DNA from: Macrococcoides bohemicum
Lineage (GTDB): Bacteria; Bacillota; Bacilli; Staphylococcales; Staphylococcaceae
Direction of reading: 5' to 3'
NCBI RefSeq assembly: GCF_003259675.1
Contig: NZ_CM009973.1
Span: forward strand, 1-64,000
Length of the DNA stretch: 64,000 bases
Numbering within the stretch: position 1 is the stretch's first letter; each line of letters begins with the position of its first letter. Below are positions 32,916 to 42,300 of this stretch, one piece after another. The notes below the pieces were generated by a model. The model was not told the origin of the DNA. It ran no database searches and was given only the letters and a program-made list of their open reading frames with translations. A program made the position numbers and the translations under genes.

Positions 32916-33713
32916 GTGATGATAAAAACAAGAGAAAGTAAATTTAATGCTAGATTTTTTTACTCAATTTCAATTGCATTATTAGTAGGAGCATACATTT
33001 TATTGTATGCTCTTAGTTTTTTTAAAAGTGATCCTCAAAATAATATGCTAATGAAAGAAAATGAAACTTATACAATAGGAGATTATAAAGTATATTTGAT
33101 GGATCAAAAATATAATCCAGAAACAGAAACATTTATTGCAAAGTTTTTTATAAAGGAGAAAGAATCTTCATTATTTTTCCTACCACTTACAGAAAAAAAT
33201 TTTTCAACTACAGTTCACTTAAAAGATGATTTAAATAAAAAGTATAATTCTAAACTATTAATGCCTAATAAAAACTTTTTAGTAATGGCGATTAATAACT
33301 ATAAAAAGGATGATGGTATTTTAAAAACTGATTTAGAATTGAAAACAGATGTAGTAACAATAGATAAAGATAAATCTAATAGTTTAAGCACATCATTTTA
33401 TTTTAGTAATAATGAAGCAGATCAAGACAATAATATAAAGTTTTACGATAAAGAGATTTATTATGAGGAAGGTGCAAAATATCAAAGAACGTTTATTGAT
33501 AAAGATATTAAATCTGTAAATAAAACTATAGAAAAATACCAAGCTGAAATTGAAAATGCAAAATCACAGATTAAATTGATTGATACTAAAATGAGTGAAT
33601 TTAATGAAGATGAACGTAATGAAGCTAATATGAAGCAGGAAGAATTTAAAAAGTTTATTAGTGAAAATAACAAAAAGATTGAAGAACAAAACAAAAAAAA
33701 TAATAGAGCTTGA
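32916..33713 (+). CDS. Membrane protein with C-terminal coiled coil, 265 residues
   Basis: GATAGAGTG gives a modest ribosome binding site for the ATG 32916. One membrane helix (15-34) is followed by a beta-rich outer domain and, from about residue 205, a charged coiled coil (KYQAEIENAKSQIKLIDTKM..). Last gene of the T4SS block before oriT. It may be a stalk or adhesin-like component; this is inference from layout. Confidence 0.65.
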   Translation: MMIKTRESKFNARFFYSISIALLVGAYILLYALSFFKSDPQNNMLMKENETYTIGDYKVYLMDQKYNPETETFIAKFFIKEKESSLFFLPLTEKNFSTTVHLKDDLNKKYNSKLLMPNKNFLVMAINNYKKDDGILKTDLELKTDVVTIDKDKSNSLSTSFYFSNNEADQDNNIKFYDKEIYYEEGAKYQRTFIDKDIKSVNKTIEKYQAEIENAKSQIKLIDTKMSEFNEDERNEANMKQEEFKKFISENNKKIEEQNKKNNRA

Positions 33714-33784
33714 AGCAGAGAAGAAGAAAACTTTCTCTCAGTCTTAAATATAGCTCTTTTGTATTAATTTTAAAACATGAGCAT

Positions 33785-33905
33785 AAGGGAAAGTGATATC
33801 ACATTGCCCTGACGGGCAAACTTCGGCAGAGCCGAAGTGTGATTAAATCGGCAGTGCCGATTACTTTCTATGTATGGTATATGTACGTATGCTGTGATAT
33901 CACAT
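33785..33905. other. Candidate origin of transfer (oriT)
   Basis: Three G+C-rich hairpins stand side by side in A+T-rich DNA: TTGCCC/GGGCAA (33804-33819), ACTTCGGC/GCCGAAGT (33820-33838) and AATCGGC/GCCGATT (33846-33862). They are bracketed by identical palindromes GTGATATCAC at 33793-33802 and 33894-33903. The sequence GAAGTGTGATTA after the second hairpin resembles the TAGTGTG/TTA nick region of pMV158-type oriTs. The position, between the T4SS operon and the relaxase operon, is typical of oriT. The exact nick site is not determined. Confidence 0.65.
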
Positions 33906-34095
33906 TTTTGTTTTATTACGTACATATTATGTACAAAATATTAGGCTATATGCACATATACCATACACTGTACATACATATGATGCACACTGTATATGTA
34001 TGTATATCAAAAATCTAAATAATTGTTTATGTATGGTATTTGTATGCATATTAAAGTTTTTTTATTTTTATATGTATGTAATATATACGTACATA
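33868..34095. promoter_or_regulatory. Repeated TGTACATA/TATGTATGGTAT sites near oriT
   Basis: TATGTATGGTATATGTACG (33870) recurs as TATGTATGGTATTTGTATG (34030), and ATATACCATACA occurs inverted between them. Several TACGTACATA, TGTACATACATA and TATGTATGTATA units fill the rest. Such clustered short palindromes before ribbon-helix-helix genes usually bind those proteins. They probably control the relaxase operon and help to assemble the relaxosome. No gene lies in 33714-34113. Confidence 0.5.
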
Positions 34096-34113
34096 ATAAA
34101 AGGAGAACTAATT

Positions 34114-34380
34114 TTGAATTTCTTAATAAGAAATATTGATGAGGGAACTTATAACAAATTAAAGAGCTATTCAGAGGATAATGAAGTTTCAATGAATGAA
34201 TTAGTAAATATAATTTTAGATAGAGCAATAGCTACAAATGAATTAAAGTCATTTACCCAACAGTTAGATGATGATATAAAACAGTTGATTAATGTAAATA
34301 ATAATATGATAAGCGTTTTAAATAAACAATCTAAAACAATTGAATTGATGACTAATGTTATAAAAAACTTAATTGATTAA
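34114..34380 (+). CDS. Ribbon-helix-helix relaxosome/regulatory protein, 88 residues
   Basis: The start is TTG 34114, eight bases after AAAAGGAG; the longer frame from 34000 has no ribosome binding site. Residues 2-45 (FLIRNIDEGTYNKLKSYSED, then VSMNELVNIIL) are a ribbon-helix-helix fold: strand, helix, S-x-N-E turn, helix. A helical C-terminus follows. Small RHH proteins encoded before a relaxase gene bind oriT and repress the operon (MobC/NikA-like roles). Confidence 0.75.
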   Translation: MNFLIRNIDEGTYNKLKSYSEDNEVSMNELVNIILDRAIATNELKSFTQQLDDDIKQLINVNNNMISVLNKQSKTIELMTNVIKNLID

Positions 34381-34393
34381 AGGAGAATATTTT

Positions 34394-34753
34394 ATGAATA
34401 ACAACGGAAAAAGAAAAACATATTATTTGTCTGAGGCGAATATATTAAAGTTAGATGAATTAAAAACAGAAAAAGGATTAACAAACATGAATCAAGTATT
34501 AACTTATTTATTTGAAAAAGAAGAAGAATGTTTAAGAAATAATTATCAATCATTCAATGATAAATTAATAGCAATTGATAAAACTTCTGAAATGATATTA
34601 GAAATTGTTTCTTGGAGTGCAGATAGAAATGATCATATTCCAGTAATGTCTTTTAAAGAAGGTCAAAATATTAGTTACAACAAAGCAAAAGAATTTGTAG
34701 AAGAAAATAAACAACAAACAATAAAGAAAAAGAAAGATTCATTTTTTCTGTAA
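34394..34753 (+). CDS. Second small DNA-binding-like protein, 119 residues
   Basis: ATG 34394 after AAAGGAGAATATTTT. RKTYYLSEANILKLDELKTE, then TNMNQVLTYLFE again suits strand-helix-turn-helix, as in RHH proteins, with a helical C-terminal part. It lies between the first RHH gene and the relaxase. It probably serves as a relaxase accessory; function is inferred from position and fold only. Confidence 0.6.
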   Translation: MNNNGKRKTYYLSEANILKLDELKTEKGLTNMNQVLTYLFEKEEECLRNNYQSFNDKLIAIDKTSEMILEIVSWSADRNDHIPVMSFKEGQNISYNKAKEFVEENKQQTIKKKKDSFFL

Positions 34754-34773
34754 TAAATTAGAGGTGATTTAAA

Positions 34774-36243
34774 TTGAGACCAGGGATAGTAATGGTATCA
34801 AATTATGTAGTTGGTAGCAAAAAATCATTCAGTGGGATTATTGATTACTATGAAAGATACGAAAAAAAGAAAGGAAATAATGTCATTAACTTTGATGATA
34901 TTGAAAGAATGAATTCTTCTTTTTATGACAATGATATTTTATTATCGAGATCTGAAAAGAAATTACTAAAAGAGTATAGTCAATATAAAAACGCAGGAGG
35001 TGAAAATGATTTATTAGATTATATAAAAGAAACAAATAATGAAAAAGAAATTAATTACGGTAATTACATCAATTATATGAATAAAAATGTAAAAGCATCT
35101 GGATTATTTGGTGATACATCAAATCACTTTTCATATGAAGAAAAAATAAATATGAAAGATTTATTTAATAATGGGCAGGAAAATGGATCTGTTTTATGGG
35201 GAAATGTATATTCTTTTGATAATGAGTTTTTAGAAAAACATAATTTATTAGATAAAGAAACAGGTTATCTTAATGAGATTAGAATCAAACAAGCTGTAAG
35301 AGAATCAGTTAGAGTAATGCTTAAAGAAGAAAATTTAGATGCTTCTGCAGTATGGTGTGGAGAAATACATTACGACACCGATAATATTCATGTTCATACT
35401 TCAATAGTTGAAATGAAAAATACAAGACCTATGGTCGAAATTGAGAAGAAGAAAAGAATTGATAGCAAAACTTATGAGAAAACAGGTGAGTTTGAATTAC
35501 AGCCTAAAGCAAAATTAAAACAAAAAACATTAGATAAAATGAAAAGTACTTTTGCTAATAAACTTATAGATCGTTCTAAAGATTTAGAACAAATCTCTGA
35601 CCTACGTTTTGAACTGCACCATTCTATTAAAATAGATGAACAAAGTTTAGAACAAAAGAAGTTGTTAAAAAATATTCGTGATTCATTACCTCAAAATAAA
35701 AAAGATTGGCAATACAATAATACAAAATTAGATAATCATAGACATCTTATTGATAGGTATAATGAGAATTATATTAATAAGTATCATAAAGATTCATATA
35801 ATGAGTTTGTAGGATTGTTGGATAAAGAAGAAGAATTTTATAAAGAGATCTATGGTGAAGGAAAAGAAAATAGATATAAGAATTATAAAGAAAATAAGAT
35901 TTCTGAATTAAAATCAAAAATGGGTAATGAACTGTTAAAAGAAATGAAGAAAGAAACACAAAGTATTGAGTATAAAAAAGGGAATAAACCTCAACAATCT
36001 TTAAATAACAATAAATTTAAAATGATTAGCAGAGAAAATTATAATAACAATTACAATAATTCATACGGGAATAATAAACTAAATTTTACTTCTCCTAAAG
36101 TTAATTTGTTCAAAATGAATAATGCAATAAAGAAAACATTTAGATCAGAAAAGCATAACAGAGAATTAGAATATCAGCATAACCAATTACAACAAAATAT
36201 AGAGAGAGATTTACAGAGACAAGCATACGAGCAAGAAAGATAA
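34774..36243 (+). CDS. MobL-type relaxase
   Basis: 489 residues; TTG start seven bases after GAGGTGA (ATG 34792 is an alternative). VMVSNYVVGSKK starts the domain. HYDTDNIHVHTS near residue 205 is the metal-binding H-x-D-x(4)-H-x-H motif of the MobL/MobP2 group, and Tyr residues at 29 and 32 (DYYERYEKK) are candidates for the nicking residue. The C-terminal half is helical and Asn-rich. The protein should cut one oriT strand, stay joined to its 5' end and be carried to the recipient through VirD4. Confidence 0.85.
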   Translation: MRPGIVMVSNYVVGSKKSFSGIIDYYERYEKKKGNNVINFDDIERMNSSFYDNDILLSRSEKKLLKEYSQYKNAGGENDLLDYIKETNNEKEINYGNYINYMNKNVKASGLFGDTSNHFSYEEKINMKDLFNNGQENGSVLWGNVYSFDNEFLEKHNLLDKETGYLNEIRIKQAVRESVRVMLKEENLDASAVWCGEIHYDTDNIHVHTSIVEMKNTRPMVEIEKKKRIDSKTYEKTGEFELQPKAKLKQKTLDKMKSTFANKLIDRSKDLEQISDLRFELHHSIKIDEQSLEQKKLLKNIRDSLPQNKKDWQYNNTKLDNHRHLIDRYNENYINKYHKDSYNEFVGLLDKEEEFYKEIYGEGKENRYKNYKENKISELKSKMGNELLKEMKKETQSIEYKKGNKPQQSLNNNKFKMISRENYNNNYNNSYGNNKLNFTSPKVNLFKMNNAIKKTFRSEKHNRELEYQHNQLQQNIERDLQRQAYEQER

Positions 36244-36275
36244 CAATATAAAATTATTAAAAGGAGGTGATAATA

Positions 36276-36464
36276 ATGAATACAGATTTATGTCCTGTTA
36301 TTGATACTGATAATATCTTAAACAAAGTAGTAGTTTATAGTCCATTATTAAAAGAAAACTTGGAAGTTAAAGTTGAAAAAGATTTTATTGATTCAATTAA
36401 TCAAGAAGATGAACAAGTTTATTTAAATATTGATATTGAAAAAAAAGAAGTAGTGGAGGAATAG
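36276..36464 (+). CDS. Small acidic hypothetical protein, 62 residues
   Basis: ATG 36276 follows AAAAGGAGGTGATAATA, so the in-frame GTG at 36267 lies inside the ribosome binding site and is rejected. Acidic product with VYSPLLKENLEVKVEKDF. It stops immediately before the next ATG. No family is recognised. Confidence 0.6.
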   Translation: MNTDLCPVIDTDNILNKVVVYSPLLKENLEVKVEKDFIDSINQEDEQVYLNIDIEKKEVVEE

Positions 36465-36767
36465 ATGTTGAAAAGGAACTACACCATATACACTAATTAT
36501 GAAGATAATCCAGAAGAAAAAATTAATATATCATTTGATGGAGAGTATGAAAAAGATAGATTCATACTCTTCATTTCTATTTTACAAAACATTACACACA
36601 GCAACTGTATTGATATTGTAAAAGGAGATAAAGCATTAGCAATTCATTATAAAATGACAAAAGAATTTGAAATAATTGAATACTATATAGAATACTGTGC
36701 AAGTAATATTGATGATTGGGATTTCACTATTGAAGATCTCAATCATTTTTATTTATCAGAAATTTAA
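36465..36767 (+). CDS. Hypothetical acidic protein, 100 residues
   Basis: Its ATG directly abuts the preceding stop, and GTGGAGGAATAG supplies the ribosome binding site. Soluble alpha/beta, acidic (IYTNYEDNPEEKINISFDGE). Part of the relaxase operon; may be an antirestriction or accessory protein by position, but nothing specific is visible. Confidence 0.6.
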   Translation: MLKRNYTIYTNYEDNPEEKINISFDGEYEKDRFILFISILQNITHSNCIDIVKGDKALAIHYKMTKEFEIIEYYIEYCASNIDDWDFTIEDLNHFYLSEI

Positions 36768-36785
36768 TAAAAGGAGTGATTTATT

Positions 36786-38768
36786 ATGGCTTACAACAAA
36801 AAGAATTGGATGAAAGCTAAAGAGGAAGAAAAAAAACAATGGGCTGATGATGCAATTGAAAAAATTTCATTTCACCAGAAAAGCCCAGATGAAGCATTAG
36901 AGTTTTTTAAATTTATGGCAAAGATGTATGACTATTCACCAAGAAATATAGCGATGATGCAAGACCAATATCCTGGTGCTTTGTTCGTAGGTTCTAAAGA
37001 TAAATTTAAAGAATTAGGATTTAATGTGTTAGATGATCAGAAGCCCATTAATATACTTGCACCAAATCCAGTGACATATATTAAATTACCTGATAATAAA
37101 ATGAAGCAATATAAATATGCCACAAAAGAAGAAAAACAAAAGGTTAAAGATAATGAATTAGATACTGTAAAGAAAATGTACTATAAATTATCACCTGTAT
37201 ATGACGTAACACAAACAGATGCTAAACCAAAAGACTATCCAAGCATCTATCCAAATGCAAGGATGGAATTGGAAATGAATGATCCTAAATTTGCTGAAAA
37301 ACTAAAAAACGCTAATATAAAATATCTTGATTCTTTAGGAATAACAGTTAAAGAGGAGAATTTTAGCAAAAATGGTATGGGGGTGGCGAAGGGTTATTAT
37401 GCACCTGGTGAAAATGTAATTGGTTTAAATAAATTGAACACATCTAGCGAAAATGTAAAAACATTGATGCATGAAACAGCACATGCTGTCATGCACAAGC
37501 ATGATCGAGAAACTCCTACTAATATAAAAGAATTAGAAGCTGAACTTACATCTTTTGTTGTAAATAAACATTATGGAATCGACACTTCTGATTTCACGAT
37601 TCCTTATATCGCAAATTGGACTGATAATATGAATAATGTTAAAGATGTTGAAAAGTCATTAAAAAATATTTCACAAGCATCTGAAAAAATTATTAAAGGT
37701 ATTGATAATGAGTTATACAAATCAATGGAACTAGAGAATAAAAAAGATTTAGTATTTGAAAATACAGATGAAATAATTATTGGTATAAAAGGTGTCAAAG
37801 AGATGGATATTCGTAATTTCGTTGAAAATGAAAAAACAGACTTATCAAATTTATTTGGTAATGATACACAAGTCCAAGTAAAAGCTTTTGATGGAAAATT
37901 AGTAGATTCCCTAGATAGTGAACATGATATGCAGACACATATATCAATAAAACCTAATACGAAAGAAATCATTAATGACGAGTACTTAAATAATGTTATG
38001 CAGGATTTAAACCATGATTATGGTGAAAAATTAGAGGCTGTGAGTGGAAGATATCCTCATTTTACTACTTATCATATAGAAATAGATAATGATGAGATAC
38101 TTATTCATGATGCTTATGGAAAAATTACAGAAATGGACTTAAAAAAAGCATCACCAATTGAAAAGGACTTTGTAAAAGAAAAAATGAATGTATTTCAGGC
38201 AACTAAAGAACCTCATCATCTACATAATGTTTATGCAGATGATAGACAACCAACACCTATAAAAGAAATGCTAGAATTTAAAGACTTTGAAGAAGTTTAT
38301 AATTCAAGAATAGAATCTGATATGAGTAAAGAATTTATAGTGACACAATTACATGAACAAGACCAATTAGGAGATATCCATAGAGAAGGCGTAGTTAATG
38401 AGAAAACTAGAGAGAGACTAGATTCACTATCCAAAAAATTAGGTATAGACAAAGATAATCATTTTAAAGATGTTGTAGTAAGATTAATTGATGAAGAAAG
38501 AGTTATGCCATTAAAGGTTTTAGCTGAAAATATAATCAAAGGGAAAATATCAGATACTTTTGATTACGAAGTATTTATTAAACCTGATGAACCATTATTT
38601 AAAGGTAAATACGAAAAAGCCATTGATTCATCAATTACAAAAACAATAACTAAAGAATCGGATAAAAAAGGATTATCAGATGACCTTAATTGTGTTCTGA
38701 ATAAAGCTAAAGAAAATAGTAAAGAAAAAACAAAAGAAGCTGGTATGGAAAGAAGTTTAGCAGATTAA
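36786..38768 (+). CDS. ArdC/LtrC-like polyvalent protein with zinc metallopeptidase motif
   Basis: 660 residues, ATG after AAAAGGAGTGATTT. The N-terminal 130 residues (FFKFMAKMYDYSPRNIAMM, GALFVGSKDKFKELGF) match the ArdC N-terminal DNA-binding domain. LMHETAHAVMHKH near residue 228 is the HExxH zincin motif. The remaining 400 residues include further mixed domains. Proteins of this class are transferred or made early to protect incoming plasmid DNA, and LtrC-like versions were named in lactococcal conjugation. It lies between relaxase and topoisomerase, as is usual. Confidence 0.8.
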   Translation: MAYNKKNWMKAKEEEKKQWADDAIEKISFHQKSPDEALEFFKFMAKMYDYSPRNIAMMQDQYPGALFVGSKDKFKELGFNVLDDQKPINILAPNPVTYIKLPDNKMKQYKYATKEEKQKVKDNELDTVKKMYYKLSPVYDVTQTDAKPKDYPSIYPNARMELEMNDPKFAEKLKNANIKYLDSLGITVKEENFSKNGMGVAKGYYAPGENVIGLNKLNTSSENVKTLMHETAHAVMHKHDRETPTNIKELEAELTSFVVNKHYGIDTSDFTIPYIANWTDNMNNVKDVEKSLKNISQASEKIIKGIDNELYKSMELENKKDLVFENTDEIIIGIKGVKEMDIRNFVENEKTDLSNLFGNDTQVQVKAFDGKLVDSLDSEHDMQTHISIKPNTKEIINDEYLNNVMQDLNHDYGEKLEAVSGRYPHFTTYHIEIDNDEILIHDAYGKITEMDLKKASPIEKDFVKEKMNVFQATKEPHHLHNVYADDRQPTPIKEMLEFKDFEEVYNSRIESDMSKEFIVTQLHEQDQLGDIHREGVVNEKTRERLDSLSKKLGIDKDNHFKDVVVRLIDEERVMPLKVLAENIIKGKISDTFDYEVFIKPDEPLFKGKYEKAIDSSITKTITKESDKKGLSDDLNCVLNKAKENSKEKTKEAGMERSLAD

Positions 38769-38780
38769 AATATCATAGTG

Positions 38781-38815
38781 AGCTACTATCTTTAAAGATA
38801 GTAGCTTCATTTTTA
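38781..38815 (+). terminator. Intrinsic terminator before topB
   Basis: AGCTACTATCTTT is followed at once by its perfect complement AAAGATAGTAGCT, then CATTTTT. It closes the relaxase operon. Confidence 0.75.
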
Positions 38816-38830
38816 AGGAGAGTATATATA

Positions 38831-40960
38831 GTGAAAACAGTAATTATAGCTGAAAAACCTGATCAGGCAAAAAAGTATGGTGTTGCATTAGGAAATTTCA
38901 ATCGTAAATCTGGGTACTTAGAAGGAAAATCGGATATTTTTCCAGGTGAAGTATTTATTACATGGTGTGTGGGACATTTAGTTGAATTAGCACCTATGAA
39001 TAAATACGATGAAAAGTATTCTAAGTGGAAACTAGAAGATTTACCGTTTTTACCGAAACAGTTTAAATATCAATCAAAATATTCTGTGAAAGATCAGTTT
39101 AATGCCATGAAAAATCTATTAAAATCTCTATCAGTAAATGATCAAATAATTATTGCAACAGACCCAGACAGAGAAGGAGAAGCAATTGCATATTATGTAT
39201 TAAATTTATTAGGTATTAAAAACGTACCAATAAAGCGTTTATGGGCGAATACACAAGAACCTAATGAATTAAAAAACTTTTTCCGAAAATTAAAAGATGG
39301 AATAGAAACATATAAATATTATGTAGAAGCTGAAACAAGAGGAAAAAGTGATTATTTAGTTGGGATGAATTTTACTAGAATGGCAACTATATTGATACAA
39401 AATAAAGGTATTAGAACGGATGGTGCATTTTCAGTTGGTAGAGTACAAACGCCGACATTATTTATGGTATATAACCGTGAAAAAGAAATAGAGAATTTTA
39501 AAGAAAAAATATATTTTGATTTAATTGCTGAGGGTGAAAAGGATAATATCAAATATACTTTGAAAAGTGATATAAGATTAGATACTGATTCAGAATTACA
39601 AAAATATATTAATGATAATGGACTAAATAGTGCGAATGGATCTGTTGAAAATGTAACTGTTACAGCCAAATCTACTAAAGCACCTAAGCTATTTAAACTA
39701 GGTGGTATTCAGAAGGTAGGAAATAACAGGTGGGGATATAGCTTAGATCAGACGTTAAGTTATGTTCAATCATTATATGATAAAGGATATTTATCATATC
39801 CACGAACAGATAGTAGCCTGATAACTACTGCTGAATTTGAATACCTGAAAAATAATATAGATAACTATAAATCATTACTAAATATGGATTTTGAAGTTAA
39901 GTATACGGAACCAAGAAAGACGTATGTAGACAATGATAAAGTACTAGAACATTATGCGATAATTCCAACTAAAACAATTCCTACAGCTGAACAATATAAT
40001 AGTTTTACAAAAGATGAAAAGAATATCTATGATGCAGTAGTTAAACAAACAATGGCAATTTTTGCTGATGATTATCATTATGAACAGACTAAAGTAGAAG
40101 TATTAGTTAATAATACGAAATTCAAAGTGTCTGGTAATACACCAAAAGTATTGGGGTGGAAAAATTTAAGTAATGAAGAAGATAAGGAAGTACAGCAAAC
40201 ACTACCTATTTTTACTAAAGGTGAATCTTTAGTATTAAAAATTACTGGCAAAGAAGGTAAAACAAAACCACCTACATATCTCACAGAAGCATCATTAGGT
40301 GGTGAAGGTGGACTAATGGAGACATGTGGAAAGACATTAGAAAACGAAGAAATGAAAGAATATTTATCATCAGGCATTGGTACACCAGCAACACGAGGTG
40401 CTATTGTAAAAAATATTATCGATAAAGGATATATTAAAGTTGAGAATAAAAAATTAAAAGTCACAGACAAAGGGAAAATATTATGTGAAGCATTAGAGGG
40501 ATCATTAATCTCAAGTGCAGAAATGACAGGAGAATGGGAAGAACGTTTGACCATGATTTCAAAGGGACAGGAAACTCAGAATAATTTTATCTCAGGTATA
40601 GAAGAATTTATAACATTATTTTATAAAGAATTACCAGGTTTAATCAGTAACAATGTTAAAGGTGAATCTATTACCAACATAAATAAAACTGAATACATTG
40701 GAAAATGTCCTAAGTGTAAATCAAATCATGTAAAACATATTAAAACACCTAAGTATGACTTTTATGCATGTGAGGATCGTAGCTGTGGTTTTACGTTGAA
40801 TAGTGTAGTGTTTGGTAAGAAACTTACTGAGAAGCAAGTTGAAAAACTTTTGAGTAATGGAACAACTGGCAATATAAAAGGATTAAAAGGGTCAAAAAAA
40901 TCTTTTGATGCTGAAATAATAATAAACGATGAATATAAACTTGTACCAAAATTCAAGTGA
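38831..40960 (+). CDS. topB: Type IA DNA topoisomerase III (TrsI/TraI type)
   Basis: 709 residues; GTG start after AAGGAGAGTATA. TVIIAEKPDQAKKYG begins the TOPRIM domain, ATDPDREGEAIAYY (near 116) supplies its metal site, and YLSYPRTDSS near residue 325 contains the DNA-cleaving Tyr. The C-terminal domain has one four-Cys zinc finger (CPKCKSN..YACEDRSCGF, about 620-655). Conjugative staphylococcal plasmids such as pSK41 carry a homologue (TrsI) that resolves replication or transfer intermediates. Full length. Confidence 0.93.
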   Translation: MKTVIIAEKPDQAKKYGVALGNFNRKSGYLEGKSDIFPGEVFITWCVGHLVELAPMNKYDEKYSKWKLEDLPFLPKQFKYQSKYSVKDQFNAMKNLLKSLSVNDQIIIATDPDREGEAIAYYVLNLLGIKNVPIKRLWANTQEPNELKNFFRKLKDGIETYKYYVEAETRGKSDYLVGMNFTRMATILIQNKGIRTDGAFSVGRVQTPTLFMVYNREKEIENFKEKIYFDLIAEGEKDNIKYTLKSDIRLDTDSELQKYINDNGLNSANGSVENVTVTAKSTKAPKLFKLGGIQKVGNNRWGYSLDQTLSYVQSLYDKGYLSYPRTDSSLITTAEFEYLKNNIDNYKSLLNMDFEVKYTEPRKTYVDNDKVLEHYAIIPTKTIPTAEQYNSFTKDEKNIYDAVVKQTMAIFADDYHYEQTKVEVLVNNTKFKVSGNTPKVLGWKNLSNEEDKEVQQTLPIFTKGESLVLKITGKEGKTKPPTYLTEASLGGEGGLMETCGKTLENEEMKEYLSSGIGTPATRGAIVKNIIDKGYIKVENKKLKVTDKGKILCEALEGSLISSAEMTGEWEERLTMISKGQETQNNFISGIEEFITLFYKELPGLISNNVKGESITNINKTEYIGKCPKCKSNHVKHIKTPKYDFYACEDRSCGFTLNSVVFGKKLTEKQVEKLLSNGTTGNIKGLKGSKKSFDAEIIINDEYKLVPKFK

Positions 40961-40962
40961 TA

Positions 40963-41008
40963 AAAATACATTTAGCTATGTAATACATAGCTAAATGTAT
41001 TTTTTTAA
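40963..41008 (+). terminator. Intrinsic terminator after topB
   Basis: AAAATACATTTAGCTATGT pairs perfectly with ACATAGCTAAATGTATTTT, followed by a T run. Strong. Confidence 0.88.
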
Positions 41009-41050
41009 TATATAATAGTAATAAATTAGAAGTTAAAAGGAGTAAAGAGA

Positions 41051-41485
41051 ATGAAAAAGAAAATAACTTATTATATCGGAGGTGTACTTGGTTTACTTTT
41101 AATACAAGTAGTATTTGCGATGATTTGTAATTCATTAGGTATTCAAGGTACTAGCAGTAGCAAAAATAGGTTAGAAGAAATGATCTCTAATCCATTCATA
41201 CTGATTATCACACTTGTGATATCACCTATAATTGAAGAATTAATTTTCCGATTCTTATTATTTAAAAAAATATGGATTAAACCTTTTAGCATTTATAGTG
41301 CTTTATTCAGTTCTATATTATTTGGTTTAATACATGGTCAAAGTAATATAATGACTATTCCTTTAATACTTAATGGATTATTATATTGCTTTCTTTATAA
41401 ACGTACAAATACACTCTGGTTAGTGGTGCTTACACATTCTAGTTTTAATGCATGTGTGTTACTAATCTTATTTTTAAATAGATAG
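41051..41485 (+). CDS. CPBP-family intramembrane metalloprotease
   Basis: 144 residues, ATG after AAAAGGAGTAAAGAG. Four membrane segments. IEELIFRF near residue 63 is the EExxxR motif, FGLIHGQSN near 97 and LTHSSFNA near 130 supply the metal-binding His residues of the CPBP (Abi/CAAX-like) family. It is shorter than many members but keeps all motifs. Eleven bases separate it from the sortase gene, so the two are one unit. Such proteases can act in bacteriocin immunity or in processing of membrane peptides. Confidence 0.85.
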   Translation: MKKKITYYIGGVLGLLLIQVVFAMICNSLGIQGTSSSKNRLEEMISNPFILIITLVISPIIEELIFRFLLFKKIWIKPFSIYSALFSSILFGLIHGQSNIMTIPLILNGLLYCFLYKRTNTLWLVVLTHSSFNACVLLILFLNR

Positions 41486-41496
41486 GAGAATTAATA

Positions 41497-42285
41497 ATGA
41501 CAATTTTAGAAAAACAAAGAGAAATGTATAGTTACAAAAAAGCAAAACAAAGATTAGTGAAAATAATGTTTATTTGCATTATGTTATTAGGATTAACAAT
41601 CTGTTTAGCACCTTATACGATAGAACATTATATTATGCCACATGCAATCGACAAAGCTAATGCAAGCGTAAATCAACTTGATGCAAATAAAATAGAAGAA
41701 AATCAAAAACGTATACAAGAAACTTTAAAAAATTTAGGTGATGCTAATTATGGAGAAGCCACATCTTATGATAAAAATCTATCTTATGATGCAGATACGA
41801 TAAGAAGTGTAGATAGAGTACCTATTGACGTAAAAATAAATCAGGATTATGTCATAGGAAAGCTATATGTTCCTAATGTTGAATTAAATATAGCAGTATT
41901 AGAAGGACTGACTAATCAAAATCTTGATGTAGCATCTGGTACTATGAAACCTAATCAAAAAATGGGTGAAGGAAACTTTGCGATAGCTGGACATCATATG
42001 ATTGATTACAATTCACTGTTTACACCAGTATCACGTATGAAAGAATATGATGAAATTTATCTTTCAGATAAACGATATGTATATGAATATGTTACTACTA
42101 AAGTATCAGTAGTATCAGAAAATAATGGCAATGTTGTAGATGATGTACCAGGCGAAAATCTTATAACATTAGTAACTTGTTCTAATCCCAAAGGTACAGA
42201 GAGGGTAGTAGTACGAGGAAAGTTGTTGAAAAAATATAAAGTTACAGATGCCTCAGAAGATGTAAAAAATGCAATATTAAATTAA
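41497..42285 (+). CDS. Class A-like sortase encoded on the plasmid
   Basis: 262 residues, ATG after ATAGGAGAATTAATA. An N-terminal membrane helix (25-45), a helical stem (60-80) and a sortase barrel follow. AGHHMIDYNSLFTP near 165 holds the catalytic His, TLVTCSNP near 226 the catalytic Cys, and GTERVVVRG near 236 the Arg. It would join LPXTG proteins to peptidoglycan. The plasmid's own adhesin (12065) ends in LPDTG and is the obvious substrate. Confidence 0.9.
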   Translation: MTILEKQREMYSYKKAKQRLVKIMFICIMLLGLTICLAPYTIEHYIMPHAIDKANASVNQLDANKIEENQKRIQETLKNLGDANYGEATSYDKNLSYDADTIRSVDRVPIDVKINQDYVIGKLYVPNVELNIAVLEGLTNQNLDVASGTMKPNQKMGEGNFAIAGHHMIDYNSLFTPVSRMKEYDEIYLSDKRYVYEYVTTKVSVVSENNGNVVDDVPGENLITLVTCSNPKGTERVVVRGKLLKKYKVTDASEDVKNAILN

Positions 42286-42300
42286 ATATAAATAATTTTA

